The notes beneath the pieces were generated by a model. The model ran no database searches, was not told the DNA's origin, and was given only the letters and a program-made list of their open reading frames with translations. Shown piece by piece: positions 1-8,998 of a stretch of 64,000 nt of DNA (position 1 is its first letter; each line of letters begins with the position of its first letter). This DNA is from Lachnospiraceae bacterium (lineage in GTDB: Bacteria > Bacillota > Clostridia > Lachnospirales > Lachnospiraceae). The position numbers and the translations under genes were made by a program. The stretch is from positions 439,092-503,091 of the forward strand of contig CAJTDB010000001.1 of assembly GCA_910574965.1 (NCBI GenBank), read 5' to 3'.

Positions 1-77
1 GAAATAATAAACACAATGATTTCTTTGGAAACCTTTCCTTCCAGAAGCTCCATAAACCAGGTTATCAAACTATCCAT
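1..77 (-). CDS. N-terminal fragment of a probable membrane protein
   Basis: Only the first 25 codons are in the window; the rest lies left of position 1. The start is ATG at 77, preceded by AAAGGAAAC as ribosome site and 18 bases after the hisC stop, so it is probably co-transcribed with hisC. The visible protein begins MDSLITWFMELLEGKVSKEI and continues IVFII. The pattern of a short amphipathic start followed by SKE-I-VFII resembles the beginning of the COG2426 small multidrug-export family, but 25 residues cannot prove this. Confidence 0.5.
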   Translation of the reverse strand, partial: MDSLITWFMELLEGKVSKEIIVFII

Positions 78-95
78 ATACTCTGTTTCCTTTCT

Positions 96-1154
96 CTATC
101 CCTCTGTGTAACGGCTTAAAAATGTATACAGCGCCTCCATCTGCTCATCCGTTCCCACAGTCACACGCAGATACTGGCTGATTCGTAAAGCACCGAAATA
201 CCGCACATAGATGTCCGCTTTTTTCAATGCCTCATACAGTTCTTTCGCGTCATATTTTGGATGTGTAATAAACAGAAAATTCGTCTTAGAATCCAGAACC
301 GTAAATCCAAGTTCGGCCAGCCGCTTTTTCGCCTGCTCTCTTGTATTTATGATTTTTTTGGTTGTTTCCTGAAAATATTCCTCATCCAGCACCGCCTGCA
401 CACCAAGACTCAAAGCAGCCTGGCTCATGGTGTAAGAGTTGAAAGAGTATTTCACATCATTCAGATATCGGATCAGCAGAGGACTCCCGACAGCGAATCC
501 AATCCGCATACCTGCCATAGAACGGGATTTGGAAAAGGTCTGCACCACCAGAAGATTGTCGTATTTCTCCACCAGGTCCAGGACAGACTCCGCTCCAAAG
601 TCTACATAAGCCTCATCCACGATAACGACCGCATCCTGGTTATGGCGAATGATCTCCTCCGCCTCCTTATGCCCAAGCTCCAATGATGTGGGCGCGTTGG
701 GGTTCGGAAAGATCACACCTCCATTCTCACGAAAGTAATCCTCCTTCACCATCCTAAACTCCTGGTCCAAAGGCACCGTCTCATATGGTATGCGAAATTC
801 TTCTGCCCAGACCGGATAAAAGGAATAGGTGATATCCGGAAAAAGAATTGGCTTTTGCGAATGAAAGAAAGCCAGAAATGCCATAGCCAGCACATCATCC
901 GATCCGACGCCTACGAACACCTGTTCTTTTTTTACATGATAACGTTCTGCCAGTGCATTCACCAGCATTGAAGCAGCCGGATCCGGGTACAGGCGAAGCC
1001 GGTCTGTCTGAAATTCTTTCAGTGCCTTTTCCACACCCGGCGCCGGGGGATACGGGTTTTCATTGGTATTTAATTTAATCATCTTCGGCCGGTCCGGCTG
1101 ATCCCCCGGCGTATAGGGGGTCACTCTACGAACATTTGTCTCCCAGGCACTCAT
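96..1154 (-). CDS. hisC: Histidinol-phosphate aminotransferase
   Basis: Pyridoxal-phosphate enzyme of fold type I that converts histidinol phosphate and 2-oxoglutarate to imidazole acetol phosphate and glutamate (reversibly) in histidine biosynthesis. The 352-residue length is normal. Visible motifs are LNTNENPYPP near residue 28, PNPNAPTS near 150, the DEAYVDF cofactor-contact segment at 180-186, and the Schiff-base lysine K209 in FSKSRSMAGMRIGF. The start ATG overlaps the stop of the upstream DUF2156 gene by four bases (ATGA), so the two are translationally coupled. No other his gene is present here. HisC-like proteins can also accept phenylalanine and tyrosine precursors, so substrate range is not settled by sequence. 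Confidence 0.93.
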   Translation of the reverse strand: MSAWETNVRRVTPYTPGDQPDRPKMIKLNTNENPYPPAPGVEKALKEFQTDRLRLYPDPAASMLVNALAERYHVKKEQVFVGVGSDDVLAMAFLAFFHSQKPILFPDITYSFYPVWAEEFRIPYETVPLDQEFRMVKEDYFRENGGVIFPNPNAPTSLELGHKEAEEIIRHNQDAVVIVDEAYVDFGAESVLDLVEKYDNLLVVQTFSKSRSMAGMRIGFAVGSPLLIRYLNDVKYSFNSYTMSQAALSLGVQAVLDEEYFQETTKKIINTREQAKKRLAELGFTVLDSKTNFLFITHPKYDAKELYEALKKADIYVRYFGALRISQYLRVTVGTDEQMEALYTFLSRYTEG

Positions 1155-2059
1155 ATACTCTCTCCTTTTAAAACGGCCGCACCTTTTTCCACCATAAACA
1201 CCGGATGATAGGACAGCTTGGCCTTTCGAAGTCCTTCCTCTCCCGTATCATCTTCCCGGTTCACATATGGATACTGAGACACTTCATGTTCCAGGAACTG
1301 CTGATTAATCAGGGGATAGGCGCCGCGGATATCTGCATACGCTTTTTCAATGTGCACCACAAATGTATCTTCCGATACCGGCTCTCCCATCGTAAAAGCC
1401 ACCACTTCCCCGTTTGCCCGCAGAACGCCGCCCCGCAGTTCCAGCTCTTTGTGAAGACGCAGGGAATTGAGTGCCACACACATCTCCTTGTTTTTCTCCG
1501 GATCCCCCTCACAGCCGTTAAATTCCCGCCAGCGCAGGGCCATCTGGAAGCACTCCTCCACATTGTTGTCTGTAAGTGTTTCATAGCTCCAGTCCGGATG
1601 GGCCGCTTTAAACTGGTTGATATGGTTTTTCTTTCCATGGTATTTTTTTCCGGAAAGATTGATTAACTTTTCTGTCTCGTATACATAGTCCTCCACGTCT
1701 CTCGGCCAGCTAATCTCAAATTTTCCCGGAAAATACCGCTCCAGCTCTTCGTACTCCTTTTTGTTCAGTCCATGAAGGGCAAAGGGAAATGCCTGTCCCC
1801 TGCTTTCCTCCATCAGACGTTTCAGCGCCCCCTGCCGATCTCCGTTTCCCGCCGGGTACGTGTAGGAGTATTTTCCGTTAAATACACTTCGAAATACTAC
1901 GGTTCCTTCGATCTCTGCCCATACCAGGTCATAAAATCGCGCCCACAAATAGATATTGGCAAAAGTCCTCTCGCATCCGCGGAATCCCTGGCCTTCCAGA
2001 TGAGATAAGATCACCTTCCGGTCCGTAAGTTCCGGTCTTTTAAATGGAATTTCCATCAT
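1151..2059 (-). CDS. DUF2156 domain protein (LPG synthase C-terminal-like)
   Basis: 302-residue protein with the GNAT-like fold of the C-terminal domain of lysyl-phosphatidylglycerol synthase (DUF2156), but without the membrane flippase half of MprF. Recognisable pieces are KKNHINQFK near residue 145, a central LRANGEVVAFTMGEP segment, and the end motif YVNREDDTGEEGLRKAKLSYHP. The family may transfer aminoacyl groups from tRNA, but the acceptor of the stand-alone proteins is not known. The start has AGGAG nine bases upstream; the second codon is also ATG. The gene is coupled to hisC by an ATGA overlap, an association whose meaning is unclear. Confidence 0.85.
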   Translation of the reverse strand: MMEIPFKRPELTDRKVILSHLEGQGFRGCERTFANIYLWARFYDLVWAEIEGTVVFRSVFNGKYSYTYPAGNGDRQGALKRLMEESRGQAFPFALHGLNKKEYEELERYFPGKFEISWPRDVEDYVYETEKLINLSGKKYHGKKNHINQFKAAHPDWSYETLTDNNVEECFQMALRWREFNGCEGDPEKNKEMCVALNSLRLHKELELRGGVLRANGEVVAFTMGEPVSEDTFVVHIEKAYADIRGAYPLINQQFLEHEVSQYPYVNREDDTGEEGLRKAKLSYHPVFMVEKGAAVLKGESI

Positions 2060-2085
2060 ACTTTTCTACTCCTGTGAAAACTCAT

Positions 2086-2114
2086 GCGGGGCTGCATCTG
2101 TATGGCAGCCCCGC
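2086..2114 (-). terminator. GC-rich hairpin between nucleotidyltransferase and DUF2156 genes
   Basis: A perfect 10-bp stem (GCGGGGCTGC / GCAGCCCCGC) with a 9-base loop lies just after the nucleotidyltransferase stop. Only a short TTTT follows a few bases later on the minus strand, so it may be a weak terminator or a processing site rather than a full stop. Confidence 0.5.
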
Positions 2115-2137
2115 CTGTCGTTTCTCTCCATGCTGTA

Positions 2138-3061
2138 TCATGTCTCGTCAAACAGTTTTTCCTTATAGACACCTGCCTCGATCAGTTCCCGGAAGGAACG
2201 GATCACCGCCGGTTTGTCCTCTTTGTAAGTGACGCCAAACCATCGGTCACTGGATTCGAGAACTGTCACATGGGCCCTCTTCTCCTGAATCAGATCATCG
2301 ATAATGGTGGGAATCAGGTATTCCCCTTTCATCCCGTCTGAAAGCTCTGCAAGGAAACGGACAAATCCAGTCTCCAGCACCGGGAAAATTTCCGGCGTCA
2401 GCCCCCACATATTCATGGACACAGGACAGTGCACATCCAGAGAAATCCTTGTACCATCCTCCATCTGTATGGCTGCTCCGTCCTCGGTCTTGATGATATT
2501 TCTTGTCTCTGTCACTTTTGTCAGATGACCTTCTTCATCCACACTGCAGATGCCTCTGGTCACACCGCCGTTCTCGCTCAATGTGTTTCCCAGAAGGAAG
2601 CCGGCCATACAGAACTCCAAACGCTCTCCCGTGCCATGCTCCTGCACCAGATAATCATGGACTTTGACAAATGCTTCCTTTCCATAATAATCATCTGCAT
2701 TAATGACTACAAAAGGCTCCTGCACCAGTTCCCGGCAGCTTAAGATTGCCTGTCCGGTTCCCCAGGGCTTCGTCCTGCCCTCCGGCTTCGTAAAACCAGC
2801 CGGCAGATCGCACAGCTCCTGAAATGCATAGGCAACCTCTATGCGCTTCTCCATCCGGTCACCGATCACCTCCCGGAAATCTTTTTCCAGATCTTTCCGA
2901 ATGATAAAGACTACTTTATCAAATCCTGCCTCCAGGGCGTCGTGCACGGAATAGTCAATGATAATTTCCCCCGACGGCCCCACCGGCTCTAACTGCTTGA
3001 TACCGCCGCCGAAGCGGCTTCCGATCCCAGCCGCCATCACGACCAGTGTTGTCTTTTTCAT
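2138..3061 (-). CDS. NTP-transferase family nucleotidyltransferase
   Basis: 307-residue nucleotidyltransferase of the NDP-sugar pyrophosphorylase fold. The N-terminal nucleotide-binding loop MAAGIGSRFGGGIKQLEPVG is clear, with the GTGQAIL and VINADDYYG motifs further on; the latter holds the metal-binding aspartate region. It probably activates a sugar phosphate or related phosphate with an NTP. The usual glucose-1-phosphate families (GalU, RmlA) differ in length and spacing, so the substrate is not assigned. AGGAGG lies just upstream of the ATG. It sits between glmM and the DUF2156 gene, which fits a cell-envelope role, but that is inference. Confidence 0.8.
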   Translation of the reverse strand: MKKTTLVVMAAGIGSRFGGGIKQLEPVGPSGEIIIDYSVHDALEAGFDKVVFIIRKDLEKDFREVIGDRMEKRIEVAYAFQELCDLPAGFTKPEGRTKPWGTGQAILSCRELVQEPFVVINADDYYGKEAFVKVHDYLVQEHGTGERLEFCMAGFLLGNTLSENGGVTRGICSVDEEGHLTKVTETRNIIKTEDGAAIQMEDGTRISLDVHCPVSMNMWGLTPEIFPVLETGFVRFLAELSDGMKGEYLIPTIIDDLIQEKRAHVTVLESSDRWFGVTYKEDKPAVIRSFRELIEAGVYKEKLFDET

Positions 3062-3140
3062 GTTCCCCTCCTGTGTATTCCATGCTGTTTCTGCTCCTGA
3101 ATCCCGGCTCGGCAGAAATTCCTGCTTTTGTTTTATACGC

Positions 3141-4475
3141 TTACATTACGTGTTTCATCGTATCAATCACTTTTGTTACATACTGCCCGCAAAGCTCCTG
3201 AGTCGTCGCCTCTACCATGACCCGAAGGACTGGTTCGGTTCCGCTCTCGCGCACCAGAATCCTGCCGTCATTTCCAAGTGCTTCCTCCACTTCTTTCACA
3301 GCCGCCGTCACCTCCGGATGGGTAAGCACTGCTTTTTTATCCGTTACCCGAAGATTCTGAAGAAGCTGCGGATAGATTTTCACTTCCGATGCAAGCGTCC
3401 CAAGCGTCGTTTTCTTTTCCAGAAGCACTTCCATCACTTTCAGGGAAGTCAAAATTCCATCACCGGTAGTTGCATGCTTACTGAAGATAATATGCCCCGA
3501 CTGCTCGCCTCCTAAACGGTATCCGTGCTCCATCATATTCTCAAATACATATTTGTCTCCGACCTTCGTCTTCTGGTACTTCAGGCCGATCTTGTCGCAG
3601 GCTTTATAAAGTCCAATATTGGACATGATCGTCGTAACGATCATGTCATCTTTTAACTGGCCGATCTCCTTCATATATTTTCCGCAAATATACAGGATCA
3701 GATCTCCATCCACCACATTTCCATGTTCATCTACCGCAAGACACCGGTCCGCATCGCCGTCATAAGCAAAACCGATATCCAATCCTTTTTCCTTCACAAA
3801 TGCCTGAAGAGCCTCAATATGCGTGGAACCGCAGTCCTGATTGATATTGGTTCCGTCCGGATCGTTGTGAATCACATAAGTCTTTGCGCCCAGGGCATCA
3901 AAAACGCTTTTGGCAATGGCCGATGCACTGCCGTTGGAACAGTCCAGACCTACCCGCATCGTCTTAAAGGATCTGGTCGGCAGGGAAATCAGATAGCCAA
4001 TATAACGGTTCCGCCCTGCGGAAAAATCAACGGTCCGCCCGATGTTCTCCTTTACCGCCAGCGGGATCTCCTCCCTTTCGCCGTCAATATAGGCCTCAAT
4101 CTCTTCCTCTACCGACGCTTCCATCTTGTATCCCATGCTGTTAATGATCTTGATTCCGTTATCATAAAACGGATTATGGCTGGCAGAAATCATGATTCCG
4201 CAGTCAAATCCTTCCGTACGCACCACATAGGACACGCTTGGCGTCGTTGTCACATGCAGAAGATATACATCCGCTCCGGAGGCTGTCAGCCCTGCCACCA
4301 GTGAATATTCGAACATATAGCTGGATCTTCTGGTATCCTTTCCGATTACAATCTGAGCCTTGTGCTCCCGGCCATAATACCAGCCCAGAAAACGGCCCAC
4401 CCGAAAGGCGTGCTCAACGGTCAGATTTACATTGGCTTCTCCGCGAAAACCATCTGTTCCAAAATACTTTCCCAT
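3141..4475 (-). CDS. glmM: Phosphoglucosamine mutase
   Basis: Interconverts glucosamine-6-phosphate and glucosamine-1-phosphate on the way to UDP-GlcNAc and peptidoglycan; cytoplasmic. The protein starts MGKYFGTDGFRG, the canonical GlmM N terminus, and contains the phosphoserine loop ISASHNP (S99), the metal loop DGDADR, the sugar-specificity loop GGEQSGH and the C-terminal phosphate loop RESGTEPVLR. I chose ATG 4475 rather than an in-frame ATG at 4511 because AGGAG lies five bases upstream and the shorter form matches family length. The ribosome site directly abuts a tandem hairpin array (4490-4836) inside the leader, with a good promoter beyond it. Confidence 0.95.
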   Translation of the reverse strand: MGKYFGTDGFRGEANVNLTVEHAFRVGRFLGWYYGREHKAQIVIGKDTRRSSYMFEYSLVAGLTASGADVYLLHVTTTPSVSYVVRTEGFDCGIMISASHNPFYDNGIKIINSMGYKMEASVEEEIEAYIDGEREEIPLAVKENIGRTVDFSAGRNRYIGYLISLPTRSFKTMRVGLDCSNGSASAIAKSVFDALGAKTYVIHNDPDGTNINQDCGSTHIEALQAFVKEKGLDIGFAYDGDADRCLAVDEHGNVVDGDLILYICGKYMKEIGQLKDDMIVTTIMSNIGLYKACDKIGLKYQKTKVGDKYVFENMMEHGYRLGGEQSGHIIFSKHATTGDGILTSLKVMEVLLEKKTTLGTLASEVKIYPQLLQNLRVTDKKAVLTHPEVTAAVKEVEEALGNDGRILVRESGTEPVLRVMVEATTQELCGQYVTKVIDTMKHVM

Positions 4476-4489
4476 AATCTCTCCTATTA

Positions 4490-4836
4490 GAAGTTCCGTA
4501 TCCGCCCCCATAGCGCCCTTAGATGGATTAATTTTCGTTCATATCCATGAACGAAAATCAATCCGGCGCTCTGCGGGCAGATACTGTTTTGAAGTTCCGT
4601 ATCCGCCCCCATAGCGCCCTTAGATGGATTAATTTTCGTTCATATCCATGAACGAAAATCAATCCGGCGCTCTGCGGGCAGATACTGTTTTGAAGTTCCG
4701 TATCCGCCCCCATAGCGCCCTTAGATGGATTAATTTTCGTTCATATCCATGAACGAAAATCAATCCGGCGCTCTGCGGGCAGATACTGTTTTAAAGTTCT
4801 GTATCTGCCCGTACAGGCAGATCACTGTTTCCAAAA
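4490..4836 (-). repeat. Tandem 101-bp hairpin array in the glmM leader
   Basis: Three identical 101-bp copies (4490-4590, 4591-4691, 4692-4792), followed on the promoter side by a shortened diverged copy (about 4793-4836). Each unit is an imperfect palindrome almost 90 bases long: ATTTTCGTTCAT / ATGAACGAAAAT at the tip (loop ATCC), then GGATT/AATCC, GCGCC/GGCGC and GTATC/GATAC outwards. On the glmM-sense strand neighbouring hairpins are joined by the linker CGGAACTTCAAAACAG. The short copy keeps the linker and a 24-base stem-loop. The last linker runs into the glmM ribosome site. A related array lies at 33022-33289. Confidence 0.9.
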
Positions 4837-4848
4837 TTCCGATATTAT

Positions 4849-4877
4849 ATTATACGTAAAATATCCGATAATTTCAA
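4849..4877 (-). promoter_or_regulatory. Probable sigma-A promoter of glmM
   Basis: On the minus strand TTGAAA (4872-4877), a 17-base spacer and TATAAT (4849-4854). It lies just behind the stop of the hybrid kinase gene and would give glmM a leader of roughly 365 bases holding the whole hairpin array. Confidence 0.75.
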
Positions 4878-4897
4878 CCAGATTTTGCCGTTTTTGC

Positions 4898-7030
4898 TCA
4901 TTTCAGATACTGCACCAGCACTTTTTCGATGGAATCCAGGTCAATGGGCTTGGCAATGTGGCCGTTCATGCCGGCCAGGAGAGAATTTTCCACATCCTCT
5001 GCAAAGGCATTGGCTGACATGGCAAAGATCGGAAGACTGCCTGCGTCCTCACGGTCCATTCCCCGAATCCGGCGCGTAGCCTCGTAGCCGTCCATCACCG
5101 GCATCTGGATATCCATAAAAATCAGATCATAGTACCCGCACGGGCTGGATGCAAACATTTCCACCGCCTTCAGACCATCCACCGCCTTTTCAATCTGTAC
5201 GCCTGTAATCCCGATCAATTCTTCGGCAATTTCCATATTCAGCTCATTGTCTTCCACCAGCAGAATATGCTTCTGTCCATAATCCACCGCCGCTTCCTGC
5301 TCCCGGATATCCGGCAGGACCATTTCTTCCAAGTCTTTTGGCTCCTCTTTCACTGCCTCACATGTCTTGAGACAGAACGCAACGGTAAAGACCGATCCTT
5401 TTCCCGGTTCACTCCGGGCTGTTACTGTTCCGCCCATCAGATCCAAAAGGCCCTTGGTAATCGTCAGCCCGACGCCGGTACCGGCGATCTTGCTGGCTGT
5501 TGTATTTCTGTGCCGCTCAAAGGGTTCGAACATACGTCCTAAAAATTCAGGCTCCATTCCGATGCCGGTATCGGCACAAGTAAAGCGGAAGTTTCCGTAA
5601 CCCTCCTTTGGATTTTCCTCCTGATCCTGTACCAGTGCAAGATCGATATGGCCGCCTTTCTCTGTATATTTTACTGCATTGCTGATAATATTGATAAAAA
5701 TTTGACGAATTCGCAGAGGATCACCTTCTGCCCATTCATTCGTAAGCTCCACAGACGCTACGGTAAGTTCCAGCCCGGCCTCTAGTGCCTGAGGCCGCAT
5801 AAGAGCCGTTACATCTTCAAAAAGCCCGGAGAGACAAAATGCCTCTTCTTTCAAAAGGATCTTGCCGTTTTCAATCTGTGTCATATCAAAGACGTCATTG
5901 ACCAGACTCAGGAGCTGGATTCCGGACGTCTTGATCTTGTTCAGACAGTCTTCGATCCGTTCATGATCCTCCATATGCTCCTGCGCGATGGCTGTCATGC
6001 CAATGATGCCGTTAAGCGGCGTACGTATATCATGGGACATATTCATCAGAAAGCGTCCTTTTGCCTCACTGGCCATATCAGCCGCTTCAAAAGCCTTCTG
6101 AAGCTCCTGTGTATGCTTCTTATTTTCCCGCATTTTGATCCCGTAAAAGAATCCAAGAACAAGCAGAATCAAGGCAATGGCCGTTCCGGAGAAGAAAAGA
6201 GTCTGCCGGAGTATGCTGTCTGCTTCCTCCTGAATCACGTCTTCCGGTATAATGGATACAAGCAGCCACTCCGAATCTGCCCGAAGAGGTTCATAACAGA
6301 ACACCATTCCTGTTCCGTTATACTGAAATACCGCCCATCCGGAACCCATATCCTTAAGTTCCTGGCGGAATTGTCCAATCTCCTCTTCGTCGTTTCCCTG
6401 TCCCGAAACCATGTCAAGCAGATTTGCCTCCGGCATGTTGCTGTTTCTGTGTCCCGGACGGACCATAATATCTCCGCTTCGATTTACGAGATAGGAAAAG
6501 CCCGTGTTATTATAAAACGTCAGTGTAAACTGATCGGCGATCTCGGCCGTCCGATATTCTTTTACCAGATATCCTTCTGTCCCCTCGTCGAAAGACACCC
6601 GCATGTAAATATTGAATACCGTTTCTTTGGTCACACTGCTGGTATGTGCATCCAAAATTCCCCGTTCTGACTCTGTCTGCTCAAGAAACTGCGCGACAGT
6701 CTCATCCGGCTTTACATTCTGGCGCACGATGCCCGCATTCCGGAAATACATCATTGCATCCGGCTCCACTACATTATACAGATCCAAAAGACCTGCAAGC
6801 TCATCCGGCGCGGCATCCGCAATCTTCTCCCATACGATTTCCAGCCCGTCAAAATCCGTCTCAAACTGAATATTCAGAGCATTCGCCCCCTGGTGAGTGC
6901 TCTCTGTAATCGTATGAATGGAATTCTGCCAAAGCTGGCTGCTGACACTTTCCACAAACATCCAGGTCCCCGTCCCCAGCACTGCTGCCGAAAGAATCCC
7001 TACTGCGAAAAACGTTCTTTTCCTTTTCAT
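4898..7030 (-). CDS. Hybrid sensor histidine kinase with receiver domain
   Basis: 710 residues. TM1 about residues 8-27, an extracellular sensor of roughly 245 residues (Cache-like from its layout; not proven), TM2 about 278-298, a short coiled linker, HisKA with MSHDIRTPLNGIIG (H333), HATPase with the N box around N451, DTGIGM and GTGVGLTI, and a C-terminal receiver starting HILLVEDNELNME with phospho-acceptor D640 in FMDIQMPVMDG. No DNA-binding output or HPt is attached, so a separate phosphotransfer protein or regulator is needed; none is adjacent. The ATG at 7030 has only a G-rich stretch upstream as ribosome site. It follows prfA by 43 bases on the same strand. Confidence 0.9.
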   Translation of the reverse strand: MKRKRTFFAVGILSAAVLGTGTWMFVESVSSQLWQNSIHTITESTHQGANALNIQFETDFDGLEIVWEKIADAAPDELAGLLDLYNVVEPDAMMYFRNAGIVRQNVKPDETVAQFLEQTESERGILDAHTSSVTKETVFNIYMRVSFDEGTEGYLVKEYRTAEIADQFTLTFYNNTGFSYLVNRSGDIMVRPGHRNSNMPEANLLDMVSGQGNDEEEIGQFRQELKDMGSGWAVFQYNGTGMVFCYEPLRADSEWLLVSIIPEDVIQEEADSILRQTLFFSGTAIALILLVLGFFYGIKMRENKKHTQELQKAFEAADMASEAKGRFLMNMSHDIRTPLNGIIGMTAIAQEHMEDHERIEDCLNKIKTSGIQLLSLVNDVFDMTQIENGKILLKEEAFCLSGLFEDVTALMRPQALEAGLELTVASVELTNEWAEGDPLRIRQIFINIISNAVKYTEKGGHIDLALVQDQEENPKEGYGNFRFTCADTGIGMEPEFLGRMFEPFERHRNTTASKIAGTGVGLTITKGLLDLMGGTVTARSEPGKGSVFTVAFCLKTCEAVKEEPKDLEEMVLPDIREQEAAVDYGQKHILLVEDNELNMEIAEELIGITGVQIEKAVDGLKAVEMFASSPCGYYDLIFMDIQMPVMDGYEATRRIRGMDREDAGSLPIFAMSANAFAEDVENSLLAGMNGHIAKPIDLDSIEKVLVQYLK

Positions 7031-7073
7031 CTGACAGCCCCCGCTTCATATAACAAGCTTATTCGCTCCCCTT

Positions 7074-8150
7074 TTATCCCCTCTCTTCCAGGCGGCTTAA
7101 ACGCCGTGCCTGGTCAGCAGCGATACATGCATCCAATATCTCCTGAATATCGCCGTTCATAACCTTATCCAGCTTGTACAGTGTCAGATTGATCCGATGA
7201 TCCGTCACGCGGCCCTGAGGAAAATTATATGTCCTGATCTTTTCTGCCCGGTCTCCGGTCCCGATCTGGCTCCGTCTGGCTTCCGCCTCCGCATCATGAG
7301 CTTTCTGGCACTCCATATCATAAAGCTTTGCGCGCAGCAGCGCAAATGCCTTTGCTTTATTCTGAAGCTGGGACTTTTCCGTCTGACTGTACACCACGAT
7401 TCCGGTAGGATAATGGGTCAGACGCACAGCAGAATCCGTCGTATTGACACACTGTCCTCCATTGCCGGATGCCCGCATAACATCGATCCGGATATCCTTT
7501 TCATCAATCTGCACATCTACTTCTTCCGCTTCCGGCATGACCGCAACCGTAATGGTAGATGTATGAATGCGCCCGCCGGACTCGGTTTCCGGCACCCTCT
7601 GAACCCGGTGCACGCCGGATTCATATTTCATAACCGAATATGCACCCTGACCGGTTATCATAAAGGTGACGCTTTTCATACCTCCAATGCCGATCTCGTC
7701 CACTTCCATCATTTCTGCTTTCCAGCGTCTGGCCTCCGCATAATGCGCATACATCCGATAGATCTCCGCTGCAAACAGCGCCGCTTCGTCTCCCCCTGCG
7801 CCTGCACGAATCTCCACGATTACATTTTTATCATCATTGGGGTCTTTGGGCAGAAGCAGAATCTTCATCTGCTGTTCCAGCTCCGCTGTCCGCTTTTTCG
7901 CATCGGAAAGCTCCTCCTTCAGCATCTCCCGCATCTCCTCGTCGGACTCCTCCTCTAACATGGCCAGGCTGTCCTCCGCAGTCTCCCTGCATTTCTTATA
8001 TTCTGTATATGCATCTACCAGAGGCTGAAGCTCCGCCTGTTCCTTCATCAGCTTCCGAAAACGATTCTGATCGTTGACAACGGAAGGCTCTGTCAATTCA
8101 TTTGTAATCTCCTCATACCGCCTTACCAGATCTTCTAATCGGTCAAACAT
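7074..8150 (-). CDS. prfA: Peptide chain release factor 1
   Basis: Recognises UAG and UAA and triggers peptide release on the ribosome. 358 residues, normal length. The catalytic loop reads [18 protein letters not shown], with GGQ; the stop-codon recognition region holds the PET tripeptide in [15 protein letters not shown]. The C terminus has the usual [12 protein letters not shown] segment. Its start overlaps the end of prmC by 16 bases, matching the conserved prmC-prfA coupling, since PrmC methylates the GGQ glutamine of this protein. Confidence 0.97.
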   Translation of the reverse strand: MFDRLEDLVRRYEEITNELTEPSVVNDQNRFRKLMKEQAELQPLVDAYTEYKKCRETAEDSLAMLEEESDEEMREMLKEELSDAKKRTAELEQQMKILLLPKDPNDDKNVIVEIRAGAGGDEAALFAAEIYRMYAHYAEARRWKAEMMEVDEIGIGGMKSVTFMITGQGAYSVMKYESGVHRVQRVPETESGGRIHTSTITVAVMPEAEEVDVQIDEKDIRIDVMRASGNGGQCVNTTDSAVRLTHYPTGIVVYSQTEKSQLQNKAKAFALLRAKLYDMECQKAHDAEAEARRSQIGTGDRAEKIRTYNFPQGRVTDHRINLTLYKLDKVMNGDIQEILDACIAADQARRLSRLEERG

Positions 8151-8998
8151 TTCTTTCCTCCATCTATTTGCGGCTTCAGGCGTCCGTACACAACCCGGTC
8201 CAATCCTGCCAGGTCCTTTACCACACGGATCCCGGTAAATCCCTGTTCCATCAGGTTTTGGACCGCCTCCGCCTGATTGTATCCAATCTCCAAAAACAGC
8301 ATCCCATCCGGCTTCAGATAAGCCGGACTCTGCTCTATAATCTTCCTGTAAAAATACAGTCCGTCTGTTCCCCCGTCCAGTGCCATCCGCGGCTCATACT
8401 CCCGCACCTCTTCCATCAGCCCGTCAATCTCCTTCGACGGAATATAGGGCGGATTGGACAATACGGCATCAAAGCTGCCTTCTACCTGTTCCAGCAAATC
8501 GCTTCGCACAAAGGCCCCATGGACTCCAAGATTTTTTCGGTTCCTTTCGGCTGTCCTTAAAGCTCCTTCTGACAGATCGGCGCCGGTTCCGCTTATTCCC
8601 GGTATGATCTTCAGGATACTAAGAAGGATACATCCGGAACCTGTACACAGATCCAGAATCTCCATTCCCGGCCTAAGATGCCGGACTGCCTCTTCCACAA
8701 GTATCTCTGTATCCTGTCTTGGAATCAGCACCTGTTCATCGACCAGAAACGAATACCCCATAAATACCTGCACACCCGTCAAATACTGCAGCGGGATATG
8801 CCGGCTTCTCTTCTGAAGCAGTTCCCGGTATCTGTGTTCGTCTGCTTCCTCCACCGGACACTCCTGGTCCAGATAATACCTGCTTCTGGTGATCCCGGTC
8901 ACTTCCTCCAGCAAATACCAGGCGTCCAGTTCCCACTCGCCGATACCGGCCTTTCGCAGTGTCTCTTTTCCTTCCCGAAAAAGCATTCCAAGGGTCAT
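8135..8998 (-). CDS. prmC: Release factor glutamine methyltransferase
   Basis: S-adenosylmethionine-dependent N5-glutamine methyltransferase that modifies the GGQ glutamine of RF1 and RF2. 287 residues. The N-terminal helical substrate domain is followed by the Rossmann fold with [13 protein letters not shown] (SAM binding) and the diagnostic NPPY motif in [13 protein letters not shown]. Four-base overlap with the upstream DUF1385 gene and 16-base overlap with prfA make a tightly coupled operon. Confidence 0.95.
   Translation of the reverse strand: MTLGMLFREGKETLRKAGIGEWELDAWYLLEEVTGITRSRYYLDQECPVEEADEHRYRELLQKRSRHIPLQYLTGVQVFMGYSFLVDEQVLIPRQDTEILVEEAVRHLRPGMEILDLCTGSGCILLSILKIIPGISGTGADLSEGALRTAERNRKNLGVHGAFVRSDLLEQVEGSFDAVLSNPPYIPSKEIDGLMEEVREYEPRMALDGGTDGLYFYRKIIEQSPAYLKPDGMLFLEIGYNQAEAVQNLMEQGFTGIRVVKDLAGLDRVVYGRLKPQIDGGKKCLTD

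Noticed and set aside
4476-4511. Longer glmM reading from ATG 4511
   Set aside because: It adds 12 residues from the repeat array, has no ribosome site, and GlmM proteins begin at MGKYFGTDG, which has AGGAG at the right distance.
4490-4836. CRISPR-like array
   Set aside because: Units are contiguous 101-bp palindromes with no unique spacers, and no cas genes are in the window.
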